Of a stretch of DNA of 64,000 nt, positions 22,211 through 34,238 are shown one piece after another. Numbering within the stretch: position 1 is the stretch's first letter; every line of letters starts with the position of its first letter. The DNA lies in assembly GCF_963169125.1 (NCBI RefSeq), contig NC_084802.1, positions 110,302,903-110,366,902 of the forward strand. The letters are read 5' to 3'. Position numbers and translations under genes: made by a program. The stretch comes from Humulus lupulus. Lineage: Eukaryota > Streptophyta > Magnoliopsida > Rosales > Cannabaceae. Below the pieces are notes generated by a model. That model saw nothing but the letters and a program-made list of their open reading frames with translations. It was not told the DNA's origin and did not search any database.

Positions 22211-23650
22211 TCAGAATCTTAGGATGAAGCTCCACCTCCGACTAAGAACCAGATTGATCCATCTTGAGTTTCCTCCGGTCACCAATCTGAAAACGTTATA
22301 GGATCATAATCAAGAAATTGAAAATGTCACACCCCAGCTCGAGTTTCCTCCAGCCACCTAGAAATATAGAAGAAGAGGAGGACGATGAACAAGAAAACAA
22401 GGAATATAAATAGAGAGAAAAGAAGAAGAAGAATCCATGACAAGGAAGAATAAGAAGAAAAGGAGGGGAAAGAAACATATATTTATTTTAATATTTTGTT
22501 TATGATTTAGTTTATTTCCTCTAAATTTTGTTTATCAACTAATTTTTTTTGTTTTATTTTAATTTTAATGCGTTTTTAATAGTTTTTTAAATTTAAAAAT
22601 GAATCATTTTTATGCTTTGAAAAAATTATTAAAATTAATTATTTGAAAAATTATTTTTATTTAATTTTTAATATTTAAATGAATTTTTATATATAAAAAA
22701 ATACACCTATACCAATTAGAGACTGTTTAGTAGATGCTTACTTGTCATTTAACGACCAGGTACCTATGATTGCCAATAAATATTGACGAAAGTTATTTTA
22801 GCTGTAAAAAACATAATTATGTATTTAAGTGCTACAATGTGTAAGACTTAGGTATTTTTGCCGCAAATATCCTGTAAATAAATATAATTTTCTCCCAAAA
22901 CTATTATCACTACCAAATTGAATCCCTCAAAATTTTAGGTTTGTTAAAATTTCCCCCCGAACTATTCACATTGCTAAAACGTGGGAATTCTTTCAGCTTC
23001 TGTCCAATTTTTTGAACGACACATTGATGTGGCCTTGTAACACTGATGTGACAAAACTCGTTGAGGGTACAATATTTTTAGGAGGGAAAATTACATTGCC
23101 ATTGGTTGTGATTTTAGACATTTAAAAAAGAATTAGGGACAAATTTAGGGAATTTTAAGAGGTAATCAACTGTCCTTTTGGTGAGGAAATTCGATGGTGG
23201 TGGTGGTTCAATTCTTTTGCAATTGATGATAATAGGGAGGATGAAAAAAAATTCGTCAACGAACAATGGTCACCTGAAGATAACAAAGGACATTATTCCC
23301 TTTTATGGCACGTGCATTGAGTATATTTTTTTCTTTTGATTTCGTACTAGGTGAGTTTATTCGTTTTGATGGACAAGTAGGTTTGTAGATGAGTTTCCTT
23401 GGTGAAAAATATTAAAGAGAATGGGTACAAAGCTTTATAACCACATAAAGAGATGGTCAATGTTTTAATGGTGGGTCTACTCATAGGGTCTTAGTTAGTC
23501 CTTTGGTAGTCAAGGTGCACATGGTAGTATAGTGAAAATGTTGAAAAAATTGACTGATTTTTTTTTGTGCGGTCTGTGAAGTTTGTGCGGATGTGCATGC
23601 GTGCGTGTGAGCTATGTGTGTGTATTGTGTTTAGCCAACATCTACTTCCT
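22211..23650. other. No gene recognised; AT-rich and purine-rich DNA
   Basis: Contains a GA-rich tract (22360-22475), runs of T and A, and near-repeats of GAGTTTCCTCC (22267 and 22342). I see no domain, LTR pair or inverted-repeat transposon that I can support. Confidence 0.5.
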
Positions 23651-23652
23651 TC

Positions 23653-24069
23653 ACTCTGAATGTGCATCATAGGGTAGAACTAAAACACTTAGGTAACATT
23701 CCAAATTACTTTGGTGGGGTTATTGATTGTGTGCATTTTTGTGATGTGGACAATATGAGCATGCTTGAGCAACATGGAATAGCAAGGGATAAAGGTTACT
23801 TAGATCTTGCTGCAATTAGTTATTATTTTAAGTGGCAGATATTTTTACTTTGGAATGTGTAACAGCGACACAATTTTCCTTGAGAGTGTTGGGGCATCTG
23901 TTAAGAGAAGCCACGCAATTGAATGCTATTTTGGTCAGCTAGAATTAACTGAAAGTCAATCTTCAACAATCACTGAGCTTGAATTAGTAACTATTGTGAG
24001 TGATAGGCTTGGTTTGGTTGCTGAAAAGGTTGGGAATATAGACACAATCAATAGTGGAGAGCAACAATA
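23653..24069 (+). pseudogene. Fragment of a Mutator-like transposase N-terminal region
   Basis: The frame 23662-23862 reads NYFGGVIDCVHFCDVDNMSM and GYLDLAAISYYFKW. This resembles the PB1-like N-terminal domain found in plant Mutator-like transposases (Gly-Gly...Val-Asp...Asp-x-Asp...Ser pattern). A second frame (23807-24070) continues with ASVKRSHAIECYFGQLELT. The frames overlap, indicating a frameshift near 23840-23870. The catalytic region is absent and no terminal inverted repeats were found. Confidence 0.45.
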
Positions 24070-24327
24070 GATGATAAACACAATGGATTTCAATTAGATA
24101 AAATCATAAGATCAAAACATAGGCAATAAAATTGCACAAACTATAGAATGATATTAATTGGAGAGTGAGATTACACACCCTAGATAATTTTAATCTAGGT
24201 AGAAAATACAATATAATTATAACAAAAGAAATGACATAAAATGATGAGAAACTCAAAAACGAAAACCAAATGCACCTCTATCGCAAAACCAAAATGTAGA
24301 ACCAAAGGCATACACACGATGAAGATC
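24070..24327. other. AT-rich DNA before E3, nothing recognised
   Basis: A-rich sequence without open frames of note. It ends at AGATC directly before the E3 LTR start. Confidence 0.4.
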
Positions 24328-25038
24328 TGTTGACACAATTTTTCTTCAACTCATAATTAAAAAGATTAGGTTGAAAGAAACTAAATTAAATAAAAATAAT
24401 GCAAAGGAACACAAGAGCTTTTTACATGGTTCGGTGGTTTAATTCCACCTAGTCTACAAGTCTATATTGCTTATGAGTATTTTTTTATAGGGATTACTGC
24501 TTGTAGTCATTTCTCCAAACTTTATGTATGTATTTTTTCAATCCTTTACAATGTGCTAATCCATCTCTATTTATAGGGGTAATTACTGACTAATGTCTAG
24601 GGTTTTTCCCCTGCTAATTAGTGAGGAAACATCCATTTTTATAAGATCATGCTATTAAATACATTTAATGTCGTACATTTGATAGCTAAATACAATTGTT
24701 AATACATTCCCAAAATGAAAATATTCCCAGATTATGTGGGATTGTGATACACACCCTTTCTGGGAAAATGGCGTACTTGAGCTTAACATAAGTGAGCTAA
24801 ACAACCTCTTCATATTCGCAGACAGAAGTGTACCAGTGAACTAAGCTCCCAAGCTCGTTCTAGGTATTACCTCGAGCTTTAACGATGATGATTTGTTATA
24901 TGCTTTCCTTAGTTCATTCTTTACCGTTGAGCTTTAATCGATCTGTGGCATGTATTTAAATTATTTCATAAGCAAAATACGTGAATTGAATTTATGTACC
25001 CTAAGATAATAACTTAGATCGAAATTCATGGTACAACA
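24328..25038 (-). repeat. E3 3' LTR
   Basis: 711 bp, TGTTGACAC...GTACAACA. It is followed by TTTGCCCCCTATG (25039-25051), which is a purine tract on the minus strand. Contains TACATGGTTCGGTGGTTTAA, the counterpart of the conserved TTCGGCCCC part of the E1 LTR. No matching 5' LTR is in the window. Confidence 0.75.
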
Positions 25039-25279
25039 TTTGCCCCCTATGTCTCTGCTCGTGTGAAGGGATTCCCTAAATCTTCATGGAGCGAAATAGA
25101 CATTTGACAGGAGTCGCCCTGTCAATTTTTGGTAAACATGCAAAACGACCATTCGATTTCCCGATGATACTCGACGGGATACATCACTTCAATTTTTGCC
25201 GCCATTTAAATATTAAACCCCAACCCTTCTATGTAAAATTCTTTAAACTGGCTGCTTAAACTCTTTCAAGAATGCTTCC

Positions 25280-25287
25280 TATAAATA
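25280..25287 (+). promoter_or_regulatory. TATA box of the E3 antisense gene
   Basis: TATAAATA, 242 bp from the E3 LTR end, matching the spacing in E1 and E2. E2 is inserted about 100 bp downstream, in the presumed leader. Confidence 0.5.
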
Positions 25288-25387
25288 ACTTACAAAAATG
25301 ACTCCTTAATTCTATTTTCCATTTTCATCACATTCGAAGAAAACTTCTCAGAAACTATTTTCAAAGCAGTACCCTTTCCTTCCATCC

Positions 25388-26029
25388 TGTTGACCCCCCA
25401 TTCGCTCAATGACACTGTGTCAAATTTATGATATAGAATAAAAACTAAACTGAAGAATAAGGAATGACATAAAGAATTACAGTGTTTCGGCCCTGCGGAT
25501 CAATAATGACCTACGTCCACTTCGTACTCTTATTTATGGCAATTCCCAAAACCTACAATCATATGAGCCGGAGTCAACTGAGTTTCACAAGCTGAGAGAA
25601 AGGATACAAAGATGAATTTTGATCCTTAGAATTCTCTAAAAGTAAAGAATTATAGCGTAAAAAAAATGAATTCCTGAGTCTTCTATATATAGACTCAAGA
25701 ATGTACATAGGTGGGCCATGGGCCTTGCGTAACTTGTGCAACAAGTAAATATAAAATAATAGGTGAATAATACACTAAATAAAAATATCTCACAAATATT
25801 TGAATATTAAACTAATTCTTAACTTTAACTATTTTTAAACGAGCTGCTCTAGTCGCATGTATTTCATCAACTTCTATTCCTGCTACATCGTATAAGTTTT
25901 GAGTTCATCTTATATGTTTTCTTCTCATGTCTGGTCGTGAGTCGACCAGTCCTCTATAAATGTCTTGTCACGTGTCCTTCATGTGCCTTATGCTTGTGCC
26001 ACATCATCATGCTAATTTTTTGGGAAACA
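25388..26029 (-). repeat. E2 3' LTR
   Basis: 642 bp from TGTTGACCCC to GGGAAACA. Shares with the E1 LTR the strings GACCTACGTCCACTT and CATGCTAATTTTTTGG. The last 318 bp match 30482-30789. Confidence 0.85.
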
Positions 26030-26042
26030 TTTGCCCCCCAAG
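26030..26042 (-). promoter_or_regulatory. E2 polypurine tract
   Basis: TTTGCCCCCCAAG on the plus strand, almost identical to E1 2600-2612, directly adjoining the LTR. Confidence 0.8.
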
Positions 26043-26242
26043 TTTATTATGATGTGATCAGCATTAAATAAACTTACTCGATCAGCATTCACCTACCTGT
26101 CACGTCCAACTGTACTTTTATTTCCTTGAAAAGGTAAATACTCATGATTTCATAGTTTCCAAGGAAAGCTTTGACGGCTTTACGTTTCCCAATGTTCCTA
26201 AAATCCTATTTTCATTTGTAACCTCTTAGTTACCCTGAGCAA

Positions 26243-26250
26243 TATAAATA
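26243..26250 (+). promoter_or_regulatory. TATA box of the E2 antisense gene
   Basis: TATAAATA, 214 bp from the LTR end, upstream of a leader that resembles that of E1. Confidence 0.5.
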
Positions 26251-26669
26251 GGCATATTCCCTTTCCATCATTTTTTTACCTAAACTTTCTCTTTCATCAA
26301 GATCTTCAAAGTTTCAAGCATTCTCCCAAGCAACCTGAGATGAATCTCCACGAATTTCTACACGGTTTCAACGCAGTTTCTTGAGCAATCTTCACTTCAA
26401 GTATTTTTTGTTAAACTTCGTTCCATTTTTTGTTAATTTTTTACTTTTGGGCTTCAAAAAAATCTGTGTTTTTCCCGCCTGTGATGAACTTGAAAAGTTT
26501 TCTTGAAAAAACTTTTTTATTTTACTTTCTGATCTATTATGCTCACCTGCTCATATCTTAAAATATTTTTATTGCTAAATACATGCTAGTTTGCTAAATG
26601 CTGAATTAATCTCCAAGAACAATAGTTATTTTATTAATTCTCACTTCCCCTTCTTCGTCTCAAATATTC

Positions 26670-28188
26670 ATGCATGATCCTTGTGGAGGTGAGAGGCCAA
26701 TAGATGAAGACCTTCTACACTTGTTTTTCAAAGACTCTGAATCGCCTACTTTACCCATTCTACAAAATACAACACAACCAATACAATCAACCAGCCATCC
26801 CAGTTAAAATCCCTCTATGGCACGAGTACAACACGTTGCTCAGAGAAGGAAAAAGATCTCTGATCCTCACATGTAGCCAACGCTATGGGTCCTTCGACTA
26901 CCAACCGAACTGTAACAACCAAGTAGCCTCCCGATATCCTCATTTCCCGTGCTCTTGTAAGAGAGGTCGTAAAAAAGGACATACCATTGCCCCTCCTAGC
27001 GTTATATCTAGTAGGATGGTGGCCAAATATCCTAAAAAATATGGCCTCCCTGGGATTACACTTTTCAACCCAACCCTTGACTAGAGGGAAAACGTGCCTG
27101 GAGGCGCTTATAGTGCCTGGTCGAGGTATCACATTGAAGCAGGGGCAACCTTGCCTCTGCACAATTTTTTTCAAGGAGTTGCGAATTTTTTTGACATTTC
27201 TCCATTCCAAAATCCCACTGAACGGGTACAGTGTTATCGACACTCTATATTCTTTGCCACCACAAAAAATGGCATGTACCCACTCCCCATGAACTCAATT
27301 AGCTGTTCGATCTAAAATCCAACCCTAACCAAAATAACACTGTGTTTTTCGATTTCTACCATCAGGAGTCTTCCCGCACATTCCTGACCAATATAACCTA
27401 CAAGTCTAATGTGGGAAAATACTTCTAAGAGTATTTCCTCACAATCAATCGTGTAGCGAACAACTTATCCTTTACTTGGGGAGGCAATTTTCCTTCTCGA
27501 ATTTGCTCCACCATAAACAAGCTGCAAAAAGTGGCCAAACATTGACTCAAAAAAAGCCCTTTGGCTCTCTTCCTTCGTTGAAAATTGACCATGTCATTGG
27601 TCGCGGGTTCAATGAAATGCTCGCCGTAAGTCTTTTCTAATTGTTGTATTTTTAATTAATATTTTTTTTCTTTCACTAACATCACTTTTATGTTATTCGC
27701 AGGCTCTCCTGACCATGAATAATGGGTGGCGTCGGGCTGAAGAAGATGGCTCCAAATTTGCTCAGGAGCGGAAAGTAGCAGAGGTCCAGATAAATGCCTT
27801 CTATGAGGAGCTAAGAAAGACCAAGGAGGACTTGGACAATGCTATAACCTTGAAATACAAATACAAAGTTATGTCCAAGGACAACAATGATGAGGTAGTC
27901 AAGCTTTAGTATGATTTGGTCGCTAGTTAGAAGGAGGCCAACGAGCTGGAGGAGGTTAATGTGAGCAACTTGGAGAGTTTTCATGGTGCAACCTTCACCT
28001 GCTTTTATATGTTTTCGAAGAACAATCAAGGTGCAAACTTTGATAATCTTCTCGAACAGATAAGGGTGTCCGAGCTTGCTCGATGTCCTGCTCGATTGGA
28101 GGAGGAGAAAAATGCCCCTGCATCTCCTGAGATTTCCTTGGCCACAGGGATCAATGGAGAAGAGAAGGCTGGAACAACTGTGGAGTAG
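26670..28188 (+). pseudogene. E2 antisense accessory gene (Transposase_28-like)
   Basis: ATG at 26670 begins the same start peptide as E1 (GGERPIDEDLLHL). After decayed sequence the domain resumes with VPGGAYSAWSRYHIEAGATL (27090-27150) and LHNFFQGVANFFDISPFQNP. The acceptor at 27701-27702 (TTATTCGCAG) opens the coiled-coil exon with GALLT-type start, in the same place as in E1 and E0. That exon has stops at 27907-27909 and just after, and ends with NNQGANFDNLLEQIRVSELA before the TAG at 28186. Several frameshifts separate the pieces. Same unknown role as in E1. Confidence 0.7.
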
Positions 28189-28331
28189 CAGCCCCATCAA
28201 GACCCTCCTACTAAGTGAGTATATATATATTTTTTTTATATTTTGTAACTATAACATCCGAACAAGACTTTTGTGGTGTCGAAACAATTGACTACTCAAA
28301 GCAGAGATATATTTACGCTAGTTTATCATTT

Positions 28332-28358
28332 ACATCCGAGTAGTACTGCTCGCAGTGT
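28332..28358. promoter_or_regulatory. Conserved 27-nt stem-loop, E2 version
   Basis: Same position and length as 6192-6218. The inner stem is CGAGTAG/CTGCTCG with one T-G wobble. One A-T pair of E1 is a G-C pair here and the A-A mismatch has become G-C, so pairing is maintained by two-sided changes. One outer pair is lost (C-A). Confidence 0.45.
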
Positions 28359-28829
28359 AAAGACTTATTTTTTGATATTTTAACTGCTACCATAACATCT
28401 GATTGTATGAACAAACTTAGCATAACACATTATAATTTTCATGCAAAATCTATGAATTTTTTAAAAAATATTCTAAGTGTTTGTGCATGCTTTCCCTTAT
28501 TTTGCTCATGTGTTTACATACTATCATATCTTCCGCTTCTTAGTATCTTATATGCCCTCAAGTGATTGAGTAGCTTAATGTGCTTGGTCACTTGCCATAG
28601 ACCAATACTTGTTCGAACCTTACGGCTCGCATACTCATAATTACTTGTAAAAAATACAATAATTGGCAAGAATAACTTGCTGCGCACAGTTCCTTTTATT
28701 TCTCGTAAAAAAATGGACAAATTCGTGTATGTACGAGTGATCAAATGATCTTACACTTATAAACGATCAGCCAAATAATTGACCTACCCTTGCTCAAAAT
28801 TTGTAAAATTAAAAATGAATATAATCCAT

Positions 28830-30000
28830 TCCTTAAAAAGAGATATTCATTGATAATACTTGCATAGGTATTATCCATTCCAGTAGCGAGGAACAAGATC
28901 TCTGTTTAAGCGAGCAAGTTTATATGTTCCTGGTTGAAGAATTTCTTCTATTTGATGTGGACTTTCCGAGTTTGTCCCAAGAACTTCAGTAGCCTAGTCG
29001 CGAGTATTGAGGAAAACTCTTCTAAGTACCAAGTCTCTTAATTCAAACTTTCTCTTATGTACTTTAGAGTAACAATATCGAGCAACCTTTTGTTGGTGAG
29101 CTACTACTTGTAGCTGAGCCTTCTCTCTTCGTTCTTTTATCAAATGTAATGATTCCATTAGCAATTGGTGATTAGTATTATGGTCATATGTTAGCCTTCG
29201 ATGTGAGGGTGGATCTAATTCAACTGGTAGTATGGCTTCATACCCATATGCTAAAGAAAATGGCGTATGACCTGTTGTTGTTCGGTGTGTTGTTCTGTAT
29301 GACCAAAGTACTTCTGGTAATTCTTCTGGCCAAGTTTCCTTTGCCTGAACGAGTCTTTTATCAGGGTGTCCTTTATCATCTTATTTACCACTTTGACTTG
29401 TCCATTTTCTTGCAGATGGGCGACTGAAGAGAAGCTTTTAGTTATACCATGTCGTTCGCAGAAATCTGTGAATATGTCACTATCTAATTGTGTCCCATTG
29501 TCTGATATTATTTTATTTGGCAGTCCATATCGGCACACTATGTTTTTTAAGACAAAATCTAGTACTTTCTTGGTCGTGATTGTTGCGAGCGGCTCAGCTT
29601 TTCCCCATTTTTTGAAGTAGTTGACAACTACTACTGCATATTTCACACTCCCTTTTCCTGTTGGTAATGATTCGATCAGGTCTATTCCCCAAATTGCAAA
29701 TGGCCAAGGGCTTTGCATCTACTTAAGTTCATTTTGTGGTTGCACGAGGTATTTTGGAGAATCATTGGCACTTGTCCCATTTTTTCACAAATTTTGTTGC
29801 ATCCTCATTCATTGTAGGCCAAAAGTACCCCTGTCATAGAATCTTTTTTTATAAATGTTGCCCCCCAGCATGGTCTCCGCAAAACCCTTCATGTACTTCT
29901 TGTAACAGCTCCTTAGCCCTTTCTTTGGGAATACACAATAGAAGTGGCATAGATATCCTCGTCGATACAATATTCCATCCATTAGACTAAAAGGGGCGGA
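28830..30000 (-). pseudogene. pol: E2 integrase
   Basis: On the minus strand, zinc-finger remnants lie around 29740-29930, then WGIDLIESLPTGKGSV, IISDNGTQLDSD and LQENGQVKVVNK (all three catalytic acidic residues) in the frame 29251-29718. A C-terminal part with NSPHRRLTYDHN-like sequence and a decayed end (WNGYLCKYYQ-like) runs to about 28845. Frameshifts near 29350 and 29255 and a stop at 29718-29720 break it. Closest in pattern to the E1 integrase. Confidence 0.85.
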
Positions 30001-30481
30001 CTATCTTTGTAGTTTCTTCGATTCATTCCTATTTTTTGGCAATATTCCTTGATCGAGGTATTGGATGATAGTGGTCATCCAGGTATCAGTTGTATGTATA
30101 ACTAGGGTCGAATCAACTTCCTGTATACTGGCGGTTGATAGATGCTCGACCGGTACTATGCTTAGCATATCTGCATCTTTGGAACTTGCTAACTTGGCCA
30201 ATGCGTTAGCATTGACATTCTGGTCACGGGGGATTTGCTACAACGTATATTTTTCGAATTGTGCTAACAAGCCTTTTGATTTGTTTAGATATGGGAACAT
30301 TTTCAATCCTTTGGCCTGATATTCTCCCAGAATCTGATTAACGACCAACTATGAATCACTGTATACCTCTAGTGATTTTACGCTTAACTCCTTGTCTCGT
30401 CTTAATCCTGCGAGTAGGGCTTCATATTCAACTTCATTATTGGACGCAACAAATCCAAATCTAATTGCATAGTGAAACCGA
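30001..30481 (-). pseudogene. pol: E2 archaeal-type RNase H, N-terminally cut
   Basis: The minus-strand sequence has the Asn-Ala-Asn-Ala-Leu-Ala-Lys-Leu-Ala-Ser end (NADALAKLAS in E1) near 30190 and the Tyr-Ser-Asp-Ser region near 30355. It is cut at 30481, before the first catalytic Asp segment, where LTR sequence begins. Several stops. Confidence 0.75.
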
Positions 30482-30789
30482 TGGGCCATGGGCCTTGTGT
30501 AACTTTTGCAACAAGTTACTATATAAAATAATAGGTGAATAATACACTAAATACAAATATCTCACAAATATTTGCATATTAAACTAACTCTAAAATTTTA
30601 CTATTTTTAACCGAGCGGCTTTGGTTGCATGTCTTTTGTCAACTTCTTTTCTTGCTACTCCGTATATGTTTTGAGTTCATCTGACATGTTTTCTTCTCAT
30701 GTCTGGTCGTGAATCGATCATTCCTCTATAAAAGTCTGTCACGAGCCTCATTTTTGTGCTACATCATCATGCTAAATTTTTGGGAAACA
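30482..30789 (-). repeat. E2 5' LTR remnant
   Basis: Matches 25712-26029 with small gaps. It keeps only the outer (U3) part; the inner half was removed by the same deletion that took gag and RT. The junction shares TGGGCCATGGGCC-type sequence. Confidence 0.8.
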
Positions 30790-33600
30790 CATTTATCATC
30801 ATTTCCAGACATTTTATGACCAACTCTCATAGGTACGACTATCCGAGGTTCAAAAAATCCAAAAAAAAGCTACAAGCTTTAAACTTCAACTATTTTATGC
30901 ATAAGTTCATCAACTTGTTTTGTCTATCTTTTTCTTGATGAAGATAATGAAAATGATGCTTAATCTTTCTGATGGGAGAATTTTACCCGTAGAAATGTTT
31001 ATAGGTCCATTCGTAGAACTAGGTTTATAGGATAAAGGGGAACCTTTCTAGAAAAAATCTAGGTTAAATTCTTTTGCTCGTTAGAAACTTAAGGGTCACG
31101 AAATAAAGGCAATTTTCTCAACTGAAAACCGCATTTAATCACAGCTATAACCTCACAATTTCAAAGAGTGGTCTCACTCGACACCTGGCATTGCCTGACT
31201 TGCCTCTATATCTTGCCATTAGCCTAACATTTTTTAGTGGCCCAAGCATTAGGTTAGGAACAAACACCTTTACCTTGAGTTATTTTTCAGTTAGATGTCT
31301 CATTTTAATATCGAGGAGTATGAATGTTGTCTCAGCATTCGAGCTATGAGATATATCCCTTGATCTCCTAAACATAAGTCACATTTCTCCTTAAACCAGC
31401 ACTTAACTCGGAAGCATGATTTGTGGTCCGAGCAAAAACAAGAAACTGAACTACGTTCAAGACATCTATATGAGGTCCTTTGTAATCATCAGAGGCTCTT
31501 TCATTGTGCTACTTACCCTGAACCTTTAGCCTTAACCATGATCCCTAAGGTTATTCCTTTAGATCAAGATCTGATCGTTATTATTGCTTTCTATCCAGGT
31601 GAGCTGAAATTTGATATTATGCCAATCGAGATGGTAAAACATAAACATAAAATGGAGATTTTCATACTTCAAGGGTTCAACAGGAGACTGAAACTCCCAT
31701 CCCAAGGTAAAAAGAGAAGTGGAGACCACTGCGAATACATTTTTTTTAAGTAAAGTAGATAATCTCCAAGGTAACATCCATGGACCATGTAAATACAAGT
31801 AAGAGAAACCCAACTCCCCCTAAACTCATAGAGGCTTATGACATGTATGAAGGTAACGTTCTATCAAATAGAGTGGAAGCCTCGACCCCTAAGGACCTCC
31901 TATACTTCTTTTATCTGAAAGCCAACCTGGACCAAAAAAGAAAAAATGGGTGGAGATAGTTTTTATTATCTCACCCATTTTCCAAAGAATGCCCCCATCA
32001 ATAATTTGCTCAGTCACCCCAACACTTTTAAGGACATTTACTTTTTCCAACGGGTTTGCAACCTACGACTTCAAATACTTCAACAGGCCACGTAAGTTAT
32101 ATTTGAATTCTTTCTTCATTCTTCTTGAGATATTTTCTATTTAATCCATACCTCTTTGTTCTTACACAGTGCATCTATATATAAATAGTCCGTGGCTTTC
32201 GTGGTATGGAAATCCTAGTATGCCCCGTTTGCAAATCTCCCTAAGGAGAAGTGAGATTGAAAAATCATCTTGACTGAAGAAAATCTGAGATTTTGTGTCT
32301 TACTGAAGTCAGGTTAAACCCTAGCCTCTCACCATCGGGGATCTAGCTGAAAATGACCTATTCCTGTGAATCAAGAGATCGAGGAGGAAGAAGAAATTTC
32401 CCCCTTAGTTCGTCGTTGCCCTAATCCGGTTGTTCCAGTTTTGGATGACGACTATGAATGTACTCGATCTGGAGTTGCAGTTGGATCTTTAGGTCAAGGA
32501 AACCCTTATAGTGACATAAATTGAACCTTGAATCATTCTTTTTTTAGCTTTCTATGATCCGTGTGAATTTGTGAGGAAAGCTACCTAAATTGATTGGTTC
32601 CCTAATATGACTCAAATTTTACTCCGAGAACCATTTTAGTGGATAGTTTATTCGCATTTAAGAGTGAAAAATTCATTGAATATGGTACTAACTTTAGGTC
32701 TCGGTGTCCCCTTACCTCAACTAAACTTTTTTTTATCCAAACTTTTGGCGAGTACGAACCTATTTCTAATGAGGAATTGGGGATTGAACCTGTCGTCCCC
32801 ATCAGTCCCCTAATTCTTCTGTCTTCACCAATTTATTTTCCATGTTTCATGAATAGAAAGAAATTTCAAGCCAAAATGTGCTTTCTCTGGTTCGGCCTCT
32901 AAAAGACAACAAATCATAAAAAAAAATCTTCGGTTCCCATCCCGAGGGTTTGTCGGTCGTGTACAAAAATTATACGGTTATCCATGTCAACCAATCCTCT
33001 GACCAAGCCGCCCACTTAGCAAAGCCCCTGTTGTGGTCCCTATCAATACTAAGCTCACTCCTCCTCTAGGTCCCCGTACAGTTCTTGATCTGTCCATATT
33101 CGCTAAAAGCCATCGGTGGTCAGTTTGGGCTCTCATGTCCCACCTTTCCAAGCACGTTGATAAGCTTTCAGAGAGCAAGCATGACTGGATCGAGGAGAGC
33201 TCTCCTCTGGATCTTCTCCACTGAACATTCTCCACTGAACATTTCAGATGCACATGACCGTAAGTATCTTTGCCTTTCATGCTTTATTCATCACATTATG
33301 AATAATAATCCACTTTCCTTATGAAGTCTTTGCTCGCTAAGATCAGGACCAAAGAGAGAGTACAAGCTCAATGGTCGAAGGCTGGGCTCAAGATTACTTA
33401 GCATGAGGACGACTTGAGGATGGCAAAGGATGATCTGAATAAGGGTAAGGAAGACTTTCAACAAGCTTGGGGGAGTGAGAGGGCATCCAAGGAGCATATA
33501 TATGAATTGATTAAGGCCTAGGATGAGTTAAGGACTTCACGTGAAGCCGAAGTGATGTCTCTCAACAAATCTCACGAGGTCGAGGTGGAGAAACCTGAGT
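30790..33600 (+). pseudogene. E3 antisense accessory gene, decayed, with leader
   Basis: 30790-31300 shows no gene and is probably leader and intron. The frame 31421-31753 gives YPEPLALTMIPKVIPLDQDL and IIAFYPGELKFDIMPIEM. The next part (31806-32100) gives LKANLDQKRKNGW and FATYDFKYFNRPR directly before a GTAAGT splice donor. 33090-33230 gives WALMSHLSKHVDKLSESKHD. 33325-33600 is a coiled coil (RMAKDDLNKGKEDFQQAWGS) ending at a TAG. The layout matches the other accessory genes but the sequence is more distant from E1 than E2 is. The gag-pol of E3 is not in the window. Confidence 0.55.
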
Positions 33601-34238
33601 AGATCATAAAGATTTAATTCATATAAAAAAGATCATCATATGTAGATCAGTCTGAAACCTGAGTAGTTATGAACTCTTGTTTATGTCTATTGGGTCTTTT
33701 GATTCACTCGTTAAGGTCCCTTAGTGATCCACGATGATCTTTATCTATAATTAATTATATATATAATATACAAATACTTATTATATATATACTTAATTAT
33801 ATATGTAGAATATACATTTACTTATTATATATATACTTAATTATATATAATCCATATAATTAATCTACACTCTATAACCCATTAGCTAATAATGGTTATA
33901 ATTAATTATATATAAATTAGTAAATGGTTATAAACCAACTAAAGTTAATGGATTATAATTAATATAATGCTTTAAATTAGTAAATATGTATACACCATCG
34001 ATGTTAATGATTTAAAACTATTTACTTTATATTTCTTATTCTATTTTTAGTAATTACAAATGTATATAAAGCTTAGTATGTAAATTGAAATGGAGGGGAA
34101 ATAATTTTCTTAGCTTTAACATTCTTTCTTGTCTTGCATAATATTATCTCTCTCATATTAACATAATCCACTTCCAAAAAGAAGTGGCAACATTTGTTTC
34201 CAACTAAAAGTTCTATCCTATAGAAGTTTGAGATCAAG
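33601..34238 (+). repeat. Probable E9 5' LTR (left end unclear)
   Basis: A very AT-rich block followed by a primer-site-like sequence. It contains a 44-bp AT-rich direct repeat (33759-33802 and 33803-33847). No second copy exists in the window, so the left end and the LTR call rest on the position before the primer site. Confidence 0.45.

Larger units (their letters stand above)
25388..30789 (-). mobile_element. E2: internally deleted Tat-lineage element
   Basis: Left LTR 25388-26029 (3' LTR in minus orientation), purine tract, antisense accessory gene, integrase, archaeal-type RNase H, then an abrupt switch at about 30481 into the outer 308 bp of the 5' LTR. R/U5, primer site, gag, protease, RT and the first RNase H are missing. 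The outer flanks are CATCC and CATTT, only 3 of 5 identical, so the target duplication is uncertain. It interrupts E3 between that element's TATA box and its accessory ORF. Gene order and sequence are homologous to E1. Confidence 0.85.

Noticed and set aside
22700..23100. Possible MITE or other small DNA transposon
   Set aside because: AT-rich sequence with no terminal inverted repeats or target duplication that I could find.
33742..33850. AT-rich dinucleotide tract as a matrix attachment site or origin
   Set aside because: A simple 44-bp duplication of AT-rich sequence in a probable LTR is sufficient explanation.
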